This document shows, piece by piece, positions 1 to 5,727 of a DNA stretch of 15,106 nucleotides (the first letter of the stretch is position 1; each line of letters starts with the position of its first letter). The position numbers and the translations under genes are program-made. The DNA is from an uncultured Clostridia bacterium. GTDB taxonomy: Bacteria > Bacillota > Clostridia > TANB77 > CAG-508. The notes below the pieces were generated by a model that was given only the letters and a program-made list of their open reading frames with translations, made no database searches and had not been told where the DNA came from. The stretch lies in contig CAPYID010000042.1 in assembly GCA_948739805.1 (NCBI GenBank), positions 1 through 15,106 of the forward strand. Reading direction: 5' to 3'.

Positions 1-660
1 GACATGTTAGACAGAGTAATCCTAAAGGAAAACTATGGAAAGGTAGAAGAAGAAATCAGATGGGTAAGACCAAACAGAAGAAGGAGGAAAATGCTTGGAG
101 GAGATGGAACAACAGATGAGGAAATTATAGACACAAACGAAATGGGCGGACGCCCACAGGGCGCCCCTACAGCAGACGAAAAAACATCTGTAGAGACAGA
201 CCTAAATCTCACAGCTCACAACTCATTTCTCACAACTTATGTACTCCCAATAACCTGTGAATACAAAATAACATCAGAATATGGATATAGAACTCATCCA
301 ATAACAGGAGAAGAAAAACTACATGCAGGAATAGACCTAGTAGGAAAACATCATACAGAAATTCTAACAATAGCAGATGGAATAGTAACATATGCAGGAA
401 TACAAAATGGATATGGAAACTGTATTGAAATAAAACATAATATAAATGGGGAAACAATATATAGTTTTTATGCACACTTATCTGAGATAGACGTAAAAGT
501 AGGACAAAGAATAGAAGCAGGAGACATAATAGGACTAGAAGGAGGAGCAAAAGAAGACGACAACCCAGGAACATCAACAGGACATCACCTACACTTCGAA
601 ATAAGAACAGACACAGGCTCAGGACACTCTATCGATCCAAGAAAATATATAGAATTCTAA
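1..660 (+). CDS. M23-family peptidoglycan metallopeptidase (probably 3' part of a longer gene)
   Basis: Zn-dependent endopeptidase of the LytM/lysostaphin (M23) type, which cuts peptide cross-bridges of peptidoglycan outside the membrane. The first in-window ATG is at 4, and numbering here uses it. Zn ligands of the family are visible: H107 and D111 in HAGIDL, then H195 and H197 in HLHFEIR; H158 in YAHLS is a further conserved active-site His. The catalytic domain fills residues 85-218. Residues 1-80 are highly charged and show no signal peptide or membrane segment, and the frame is open back to base 1, so the true N-terminus with its export signal probably lies upstream. Residues 48-56 (GGRPQGAPT) are encoded by a GC-rich insert unlike the rest of the gene. 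Family assignment is firm; whether it belongs to cell-wall remodelling, sporulation or a mobile element's conjugation machinery cannot be told. Confidence 0.85.
   Translation, partial: DMLDRVILKENYGKVEEEIRWVRPNRRRRKMLGGDGTTDEEIIDTNEMGGRPQGAPTADEKTSVETDLNLTAHNSFLTTYVLPITCEYKITSEYGYRTHPITGEEKLHAGIDLVGKHHTEILTIADGIVTYAGIQNGYGNCIEIKHNINGETIYSFYAHLSEIDVKVGQRIEAGDIIGLEGGAKEDDNPGTSTGHHLHFEIRTDTGSGHSIDPRKYIEF
143..170. repeat. GC-rich short palindromic insert inside the M23 gene
   Basis: A 28-base stretch of G and C stands out in an A-rich gene. It holds the hairpin TGGGC-GGAC-GCCCA (143-156), followed by the perfect palindrome GGGCGCCC (159-166) and CCTAC. It is read in frame as residues 48-56 of the peptidase. 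From memory, its reverse complement begins GTAGGGGCGCCC, like dispersed intergenic repeats common in gut clostridial genomes. That resemblance is recalled and was not searched. Confidence 0.5.
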
Positions 661-690
661 AAAAAACCCCAGTGGAAAAAACAAAATCTA

Positions 691-719
691 TTGAAGAATT
701 AAAAAAATAATGATATAAT
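691..719 (+). promoter_or_regulatory. Sigma-A promoter with extended -10, for the orphan gene at 833
   Basis: TTGAAG (691-696), a 17-base spacer, then TATAAT (714-719), preceded by TGA (711-713) as an extended -10. Transcription should start near 726, giving a 5' UTR of about 107 bases. In that UTR TTGCAG (745-750) can pair with CTGCAA (761-766). Confidence 0.75.
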
Positions 720-832
720 ATTTACATAATGTAACTTGTAAATTTTGCAGAGTACTTTTTCTGCAAGTATTTAAGTAGGTAAAATATATAAACAATGTAA
801 AACAAGCAAATAAGATATGGAGGGCTTAAGAA

Positions 833-1423
833 ATGGCAACTGTAAAGATTAGCTTAAAGCTAATTACCGAATTACTTAATAATAGTAGAATTAATATTAC
901 AATAGATAAGGGAGCAATTACAATAGAAGGAGATTCCTTAGAAGCCATTATAAAATCATGTGTTTATGATGATGAACGGGGAGATGTAAATACTAATGTT
1001 GAAGTTTACACAGTGAATGACTATAATATACCATTATGCATGGTGCCTAATAATATAGATCGTATATTTCTGAAAGAATTAGCGCCTGCGTTCGAAAAAA
1101 TAGATAGATCTAAAAGTACAGAAGAGCAGATAGATAGCTTCATAAGAGAAATAGGAATAGCAGACGAAGGCAACGAAGATATCATAAAAAATGCTTTTGT
1201 GATAGCTTTGAGGTCAAAAAAGATTACTTATAATAACATTATAGGTGAATTGAAAAAAAGATACACACATAAAAATGAGGTTATGATAAAGAAAAGTCTC
1301 ATAGGTGAATTTGAAAAATGGTTGCAAAAATACCCAAAATTATTTGAACAGAGTTATACCTTAAGAGGAAAAATAAGTTTTACGTCATTACTAAAACTAT
1401 TTGCGAAATACATTGGAAAATAA
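833..1423 (+). CDS. Hypothetical protein, 196 residues, monocistronic
   Basis: I do not recognise this family. The ATG at 833 is preceded by GGAGGG (819-824) at 8 bases, so the start is secure. The protein is soluble and mixed in charge, with no signal peptide, membrane segment or enzymatic motif that I can name. Residues 1-60 look like a small alpha/beta segment (hydrophobic strands around ITIDKGAITIEG). Residues 78-196 look mostly helical and Lys/Glu-rich, with a basic C-terminus (KKRYTHKNEVMIKK and the end RGKISFTSLLKLFAKYIGK), which could contact nucleic acid or another protein; that is a guess. The gene has its own strong promoter and terminator and therefore stands alone. Asp codons are nearly all GAT, unlike the GAC-rich pyr genes, hinting at later acquisition. 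It could be a phage-derived or defence-related gene, but nothing in the sequence proves it. Confidence 0.75.
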   Translation: MATVKISLKLITELLNNSRINITIDKGAITIEGDSLEAIIKSCVYDDERGDVNTNVEVYTVNDYNIPLCMVPNNIDRIFLKELAPAFEKIDRSKSTEEQIDSFIREIGIADEGNEDIIKNAFVIALRSKKITYNNIIGELKKRYTHKNEVMIKKSLIGEFEKWLQKYPKLFEQSYTLRGKISFTSLLKLFAKYIGK

Positions 1424-1440
1424 TTATCTACTTAAGCTAA

Positions 1441-1475
1441 GCTGGGGAAAAGAGAAATCTTTTCTCTGGCTTTTT
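1441..1475 (+). terminator. Strong intrinsic terminator after the orphan gene
   Basis: A 13-bp stem pairs 1441-1453 with 1458-1470 (three G-U pairs), closed by a GAAA tetraloop (1454-1457) and followed directly by TTTTT (1471-1475). It lies 18 bases past the stop codon and insulates the downstream HD gene. Confidence 0.85.
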
Positions 1476-1488
1476 AATATACTAAGAA

Positions 1489-1504
1489 ACTTGTATCAAC
1501 AAGT
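1489..1504. repeat. Short inverted repeat ACTTGT-ATCA-ACAAGT
   Basis: A perfect 6-bp inverted repeat with a 4-base loop lies in the 249-base gap before the HD gene. ACTTGTA also occurs at 734-740, on the other side of the orphan gene. No clear promoter was found in this gap; the rest of 1505-1672 shows nothing I can name beyond the ribosome binding site of the next gene. Confidence 0.3.
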
Positions 1505-1672
1505 ATAGATTTAACATTTGAGATTTTTTCGTTACAGTCAAAAACTTTGGTAGGACGAGAACAGAAAGTATAACAACAAAAAATTTAAAAGGAAACATAT
1601 AACAAATGTAGAATTATATAAGTTAGAAGAACAAAAAAGTCATAAATATAATAGGAAGGAAAGAGATAAAAA

Positions 1673-2227
1673 ATGAAGGAAGAATTTATCGAGCTATTAA
1701 AAAGTACAAAAAGAGAAGGAATAGAGAATCTAATCAGTTTTTTAGAAAAAACAGACTTTTTCGAAGCACCAGCAAGTACTAGATTTCATGGAGATTACAA
1801 AGGTGGTCTATTAGAACATAGTATGAAAGTATATGAAATATTTAAAGAAAAAGTAAAAAATGCGAGTATAGAAATCAATGTACCAGAAGACACAATAATA
1901 ATTACAGCACTATTACATGATATTTGTAAAACCAACTTTTATAAAGTAGACTATAGAAATGCAAAAAATGAATTAGGAGTATGGGAAAAAGTACCATATT
2001 ATACAATAGATGACCAGATACCATATGGGCATGGAGAAAAATCTGTAATGATGATTACAGAATACATAAAACTAACACCAGAAGAAAAATATGCAATACG
2101 TTGGCATATGGGATTTACAGAGCCAAAAGAAGCATATTCTACAATAGGAGTAGCATATAAAAAATATCCAATAGCACTGCTACTATTTGAAGCAGACTTG
2201 GAGGCAACATATTTCTTTGATATTTAG
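1673..2227 (+). CDS. HD-domain metal-dependent phosphohydrolase
   Basis: HD-superfamily hydrolase, 184 residues, cytoplasmic. The metal-binding set is visible in order: H49 (LLEHS), H82-D83 (LLHDICK), H120 (YGHGEKSV), H145 (RWHMG) and D175 (LFEADLEA). The spacing, with two extra His residues after HD, resembles the H-HD-H-H-D pattern of dinuclear HD nucleases and phosphatases. Residues 1-35 form an N-terminal helical segment. The ATG at 1673 follows GGAAAG (1658-1663) at 9 bases. The substrate is not indicated; HD proteins act on nucleotides, cyclic nucleotides or RNA ends. The next gene starts 232 bases later behind its own promoter, so this is probably a single-gene unit. Confidence 0.8.
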   Translation: MKEEFIELLKSTKREGIENLISFLEKTDFFEAPASTRFHGDYKGGLLEHSMKVYEIFKEKVKNASIEINVPEDTIIITALLHDICKTNFYKVDYRNAKNELGVWEKVPYYTIDDQIPYGHGEKSVMMITEYIKLTPEEKYAIRWHMGFTEPKEAYSTIGVAYKKYPIALLLFEADLEATYFFDI

Positions 2228-2254
2228 AGAATTATGTTACTTTAAAAAAATCCA

Positions 2255-2283
2255 TTGACGAAATACGAAATGTATTGTAGAAT
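2255..2283 (+). promoter_or_regulatory. Sigma-A promoter of the ECF transporter unit
   Basis: TTGACG (2255-2260), exactly 17 bases, then TAGAAT (2278-2283). The transcript would begin near 2290, leaving about 170 bases of leader before the S-component gene. Confidence 0.75.
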
Positions 2284-2301
2284 AATAAAGTAAATAGAGT
2301 A

Positions 2302-2375
2302 AGAAATAAATAGTTAAGACCTATTAAACGGGAAGTTGTTAATAGGGCAAAGATAAAATCTGCTTATTTATTTCT
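2302..2375 (+). ncRNA. Structured 5' leader RNA upstream of folT (candidate riboswitch, class unknown)
   Basis: The leader folds into a three-way junction by eye. P1 is a perfect 11-bp helix, 2302-2312 with 2365-2375. P2 is CCTATTAA (2320-2327) with TTAATAGG (2339-2346), enclosing the loop ACGGGAAGTTG. P3 pairs GC+AGAT (2347-2348, 2351-2354) with ATCT+GC (2358-2363) around an AAA loop. The junction strand TTAAGA (2314-2319) stays single-stranded. A candidate expression platform follows: AAGGA near 2396-2401 can pair with TCCTT at 2418-2422, which runs into TTTT. Folate importer genes in Clostridia often carry the class I tetrahydrofolate riboswitch, but I do not see its conserved core here. 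A ligand-sensing role is an inference from position and fold. Confidence 0.5.
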
Positions 2376-2459
2376 GCATTCCGCTATGAAAAAAGAAGGA
2401 ATAAATATACTAAAAATCCTTTTTTGGAAACTCTAGTTTTACAAGAAAGGAGATTTTTT

Positions 2460-2990
2460 ATGTCAAAAACAAAAAAGATGATTTTATCAGCACTATTTAT
2501 TGCACTAGGTATAGTATTATCAAGATTTTTAGGATTTAGAGTAGTAAACATATCCTTTAGCTTTGGATTTGTTCCATTAGTACTATCAGCAATATGGTTA
2601 GGACCAAAATACTCTACACTAATAGGAGGGCTAGTAGACTTAATAGGAGCACTATTATTTCCAGTAGGTTCATACTTTGTAGGATATACAATAGACTCAA
2701 TGCTAGATGGATTAATATATGGACTAATACTATATGAAAAGCCAGGGGAAGAAAGAAGCACAAAAGAATTTGTAATAAGACTATTAATAGCTACATTCAT
2801 AGTATCAGTATTATGCAATCTATTCTTATCATCACTATGGTCATACCTTGTATATGGAAAAGCATATTTAGTAGCATTATCAGCAAAACTGCCATTAGAA
2901 GCAATAAGATATCCTGTAAAAATAGTAACAATATTAATATTAACAAAAATATTAACACCATTAAAAAACAAATATTTAGTAGAGGAATAA
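2460..2990 (+). CDS. folT: ECF transporter S component, folate type (FolT-like)
   Basis: Substrate-binding membrane subunit of an energy-coupling-factor vitamin importer, 176 residues with about six hydrophobic segments (roughly residues 7-25, 31-48, 52-70, 73-93, 105-128 and 145-166). The N-terminal half fits the FolT family: the LSALFIALGIVLSRFL start, a FGFVPLVLSAIWLGP segment, and GYTIDSMLDGLIYGLIL. The start is the ATG at 2460, 7 bases after AAAGGAG (2446-2452); a longer reading from a TTG at 2424 has no ribosome binding site. The ATPase and EcfT genes follow directly, so S, A and T parts form one operon behind promoter 2255-2283. Folate (or 5-formyl-THF) is the likely substrate by family; another vitamin cannot be excluded. 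Confidence 0.72.
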   Translation: MSKTKKMILSALFIALGIVLSRFLGFRVVNISFSFGFVPLVLSAIWLGPKYSTLIGGLVDLIGALLFPVGSYFVGYTIDSMLDGLIYGLILYEKPGEERSTKEFVIRLLIATFIVSVLCNLFLSSLWSYLVYGKAYLVALSAKLPLEAIRYPVKIVTILILTKILTPLKNKYLVEE

Positions 2991-2999
2991 AAATTAAAG

Positions 3000-3019
3000 G
3001 GGCGCTCTTTTGAGCGTCC
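3000..3019 (+). promoter_or_regulatory. Intercistronic hairpin between folT and the ATPase gene
   Basis: An 8-bp stem (3000-3007 with 3012-3019, one G-U pair) with a TTTT loop, 10 bases past the folT stop. There is no T-run after it, so it is not a standard terminator. It may stabilise or define mRNA ends and set different S and A/T expression levels. Confidence 0.5.
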
Positions 3020-3042
3020 ATTATTAAAAAAGGATGATAAAA

Positions 3043-3816
3043 ATGATAGAATTAAAAGACATTAATTTCAAATATAAAAATGGAGAAATGGTATTAAAAG
3101 ACATTAATCTAAAAGTAGAAGAAAAAGAATTTATTACTATAATTGGAAAAAATGGCTCTGGGAAATCCACACTATTAAAACTTATAGGAGGAATAACAAA
3201 GCCAACAAAAGGTCAAGCTATAGTAGACGGTATAGACTTAAGTGACAAAAAAAACTTTATGGAAATAAGGAAAAAAGTAGGAATAGTATTCCAAAACCCA
3301 GAAAATCAGATAATATTCAATAATGTACATGATGATATAGCATTTGGAATAAAAAATCTAGGACTAGATAACACAGAAGAAAGAATAAAGCAAGCACTAA
3401 AAACTGTAAACATGCAAGAACATGAAAATGCAGAAAGTTATGACTTATCAATGGGTCAAAAGCAAAGAATAACAATAGCAAGTGTATTAAGCATGGGAAC
3501 AAAATACATAGTAATGGATGAACCAACAGCAATGCTAGACTCAGAAGGAAAGGAAACAGTATATGAAATAGTAAAAAACTTAAAACAACAGGGATATACA
3601 ATCATATATGCAACAAATGTAATGGATGAAATACTATATTCAGACAGAACAATCATAATGGAAAAAGGAAAAATAGTAAAAGAAATAAAATCAAAAGGAA
3701 TATTAGACAATATAGAAGAACTAAGAAAAAGGAATCTACAGATACCGCCCAAAATTCAAACATTATTAAAACTAAAGGAAAAAGGAATACATATAAAATT
3801 AGAAGAAATAATGTAA
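3043..3816 (+). CDS. ecfA: ECF transporter ATPase (EcfA-like) with altered signature and H-loop
   Basis: Cytoplasmic ABC ATPase that energises vitamin uptake with EcfT and the S component; 257 residues from ATG 3043. The ATG at 3034 directly abuts AGG (3031-3033) and is unlikely; from 3043 the site lies 9 bases away. Walker A is GKNGSGKST (35-43), the Q-loop Gln is Q84 in FQNPENQ, and Walker B is YIVMDE (155-160) with catalytic E160. Two departures are clear: the signature reads LSMGQ (135-139) in place of LSGGQ, and the H-loop reads YATNVMDE with N192 where nearly all family members have His. Codon 192 is AAT and the surrounding frame is intact, so this is not a frameshift. Most ECF modules have two ATPases; only one is here. 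Confidence 0.88.
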   Translation: MIELKDINFKYKNGEMVLKDINLKVEEKEFITIIGKNGSGKSTLLKLIGGITKPTKGQAIVDGIDLSDKKNFMEIRKKVGIVFQNPENQIIFNNVHDDIAFGIKNLGLDNTEERIKQALKTVNMQEHENAESYDLSMGQKQRITIASVLSMGTKYIVMDEPTAMLDSEGKETVYEIVKNLKQQGYTIIYATNVMDEILYSDRTIIMEKGKIVKEIKSKGILDNIEELRKRNLQIPPKIQTLLKLKEKGIHIKLEEIM

Positions 3817-3869
3817 AAACAATTAACTCTTAAGCCTTAGAGCAAAGCGAGAAAGGAATATAATTTAAA

Positions 3870-4448
3870 ATGAAAGATTTAATAAAATTCACACTATTTA
3901 TTCTCTATACAGTACTAATATTTTTTATATCAGATTACAGAATAATAATATTAATATCTGTTATAAACATAATGCTTATGTTAATAGGAAAAATAAACAT
4001 AAAACAAGCGATAAGAAACATAATAAAATTATTACCATTTATCATATTTGTAGTAATAATAAACATGATATTAATGTCAACAGAAAAAGCAATATTAATA
4101 GGAATAAGATTAATACTAGTATGCAATTTCACATACACCTTTACGAGAAACTTCACACCACAGCAATTATCAAACTCAATTGAAAAAATATTAACCCCAC
4201 TAAAAATATTAAAAATAAACACAAAAGACATAGGAATAATGATAAGTATTGCAGTAGCATTTGTGCCAATATTAAAAGACGAAGGAATAAAAATAAAAGA
4301 ATCACTAATATCAAAAGGATTTAATGTAAATGGAATTAATATGATTAAAAATATAAACCTAATACTAGTACCATTAATAGTTTCAATCTTAAAAAGAGTA
4401 GAACATATAGAAAATGCCTTTAAATCAAAAGGATACATATCAGAATAA
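3870..4448 (+). CDS. ecfT: ECF transporter transmembrane coupling subunit (EcfT-like, short)
   Basis: EcfT/CbiQ-family scaffold that links the S component to the ATPases. It has 192 residues, shorter than the roughly 260 usual for EcfT. Hydrophobic segments lie at about 5-21, 24-40, 52-69, 73-90 and 122-135, with another at 162-175. The two coupling-helix motifs that dock on the ATPases (Ala-Arg-Gly type) are present as SKG at 148-150 (LISKGFN) and SKG at 186-188 (FKSKGY), both with Lys for Arg. The ATG at 3870 follows AAAGGA (3852-3857). It ends the folT-ecfA-ecfT operon. Identity rests mainly on topology, the paired SKG motifs and the neighbours. Confidence 0.78.
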   Translation: MKDLIKFTLFILYTVLIFFISDYRIIILISVINIMLMLIGKINIKQAIRNIIKLLPFIIFVVIINMILMSTEKAILIGIRLILVCNFTYTFTRNFTPQQLSNSIEKILTPLKILKINTKDIGIMISIAVAFVPILKDEGIKIKESLISKGFNVNGINMIKNINLILVPLIVSILKRVEHIENAFKSKGYISE

Positions 4449-4485
4449 AATAAATTTTAAAATATACATTATAAAAAGGAGAAAA

Positions 4486-4527
4486 ATGGCAATACTCATA
4501 AAAGGTGAGAAAAATGAAAATGTATAG
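4486..4527 (+). CDS. Possible 13-codon upstream ORF overlapping the htrA start
   Basis: ATG at 4486 with AAGGAG (4476-4481) 4 bases upstream, encoding MAILIKGEKNENV and ending at TAG 4525-4527. It runs in a different frame across the htrA start codon at 4514. It could couple translation of the protease to ribosomes terminating here, or be a chance ORF. Confidence 0.3.
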   Translation: MAILIKGEKNENV

Positions 4528-5641
4528 AAAAGTACATAATGAAAACTATATTAGGAGATTTCTATTAAAAATAATAGGAACATTTATAATAGCAACAATA
4601 AGTATTGCATTATATGATATGTATCTAAATATAAACATAGAAAATACACCAATAATAGGAGGTGAAACAATAGCCTCTACAGAAGAATCAAAAACAGAAA
4701 AAGACATATGTGATACATTAGAAAACGTTTCAAAAACAGTTGTAGGAATATCCAAACTGCAAAGCACAGATGCATCGTTTTTTTCCTTAAAAGCTGTAGA
4801 AACATATAACTTAGGGACAGGAGTAATAGTCTCAAAAGAAGGTCATGTAATAACAAACTATCATGTAAGCGGAAAAAAATCATCAAAATGCTATGTAACA
4901 TTAGAAGATGGAAAAGAATGTGCAGCACAAGTAATATGGACAGATGAAAACTTAGATTTAAGTATACTAAAAATAAACACAACAAGAGAAATAGAATGTG
5001 CTAAAATGGGAGACTCAGATACATTAAGAATAGGACAAAATGTATATGCAATAGGCAATCCATTAGGAGCGGAATTTCAGAAAACCGTCACAAGTGGTAT
5101 AATAAGTGCATTAGATAGAACAATAAAAATAGATGAAAAAGAAAAAAGCTCATACATGGAAGACCTAATTCAAACAGATGCCTCAATTAACTCAGGAAAT
5201 AGTGGAGGACCATTAATAGACAAAGAAGGAAATATAATTGGAATCACAACTGTAAAAATAACAGATGCAGAAGGAATAGGATTTGCAATTCCAATCAATA
5301 TAATAAAACCAATAATAGAAAAACTAAAAGAAACAAACGAATATGAAGAACCAAGTTTAGGGCTATATGTATACGACAAAGAGGCAATACAATATATAGA
5401 CTCCTCATTAGAAATTGAAACAGGTGTATATATAACAGAACTAATACCAGAAGGAGCAGCAAAAACAGCAGGATTAAGAGTAGGGGACATCATAGAAAAA
5501 ATAGATGGAATAAACCTAAACAAAATCAATGACTTAAGAAAACATATTTACACAAAAAATGTAGACGATGAAGTAAAACTAACAATATTAAGAAACAAAC
5601 AAAGATTTGAAATAACAGCGAAATTAACAAAAAAACAATAA
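4514..5641 (+). CDS. htrA: Membrane-anchored HtrA/DegP-like serine protease with PDZ domain
   Basis: Extracytoplasmic quality-control protease of the S1C family; 375 residues from ATG 4514 (GTG 4505 and ATG 4520 are alternative starts; GGTGAG at 4504-4509 serves 4514 or 4520). One N-terminal membrane anchor lies at about residues 15-34 after a basic stretch, giving an N-in topology with the protease outside. The catalytic triad is H117 (ITNYHV), D148 (LDLSILK) and S230 in GNSGGPL. A single C-terminal PDZ domain spans about 282-372 (GVYITELIPEGAA, then GDIIEKIDG). Architecture matches Gram-positive HtrA/YyxA proteins. The gene follows ecfT by 65 bases with no obvious terminator, so some co-transcription is possible. 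No CssRS-like regulator is in view. Confidence 0.92.
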   Translation: MKMYRKVHNENYIRRFLLKIIGTFIIATISIALYDMYLNINIENTPIIGGETIASTEESKTEKDICDTLENVSKTVVGISKLQSTDASFFSLKAVETYNLGTGVIVSKEGHVITNYHVSGKKSSKCYVTLEDGKECAAQVIWTDENLDLSILKINTTREIECAKMGDSDTLRIGQNVYAIGNPLGAEFQKTVTSGIISALDRTIKIDEKEKSSYMEDLIQTDASINSGNSGGPLIDKEGNIIGITTVKITDAEGIGFAIPINIIKPIIEKLKETNEYEEPSLGLYVYDKEAIQYIDSSLEIETGVYITELIPEGAAKTAGLRVGDIIEKIDGINLNKINDLRKHIYTKNVDDEVKLTILRNKQRFEITAKLTKKQ

Positions 5642-5646
5642 TTATA

Positions 5647-5675
5647 TTGAATAAAGTAAAAAAAGATGATAATAT
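5647..5675 (+). promoter_or_regulatory. Probable sigma-A promoter of pyrC
   Basis: TTGAAT (5647-5652), 17 bases, TAATAT (5670-5675), giving a start near 5682 and a 45-base leader. No PyrR-binding anti-antiterminator motif or terminator hairpin was seen in the leader, so regulation differs from the Bacillus pyr operon. Confidence 0.55.
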
Positions 5676-5727
5676 ATAAAAAATATTAGGTGTACAATTT
5701 GTGCCTTAGAAAGGAATGATAAATACA

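Noticed and set aside
661..680. Possible terminator after the M23 gene
   Set aside because: CCCCAGTGG offers only a tiny stem and no T-run follows.
1647..1652. TATAAT box just before the HD gene
   Set aside because: A start from it would fall within the ribosome binding site of that gene and there is no -35 box at 17 bases.
2320..2377. Possible THF, TPP, FMN, cobalamin or preQ1 riboswitch in the folT leader
   Set aside because: I compared the conserved core motifs of these classes from memory and none fits; hence the leader is left unclassified.
2384..2971. 195-codon open frame on the minus strand opposite folT
   Set aside because: It mirrors the A-rich coding strand of a clear membrane protein gene, lacks a ribosome binding site and has no recognisable family; it is a shadow of folT.
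3935..4438. 167-codon minus-strand frame opposite ecfT
   Set aside because: Composition-driven shadow rich in Ile, Phe and Asn, with no ribosome binding site and no homology I can see.
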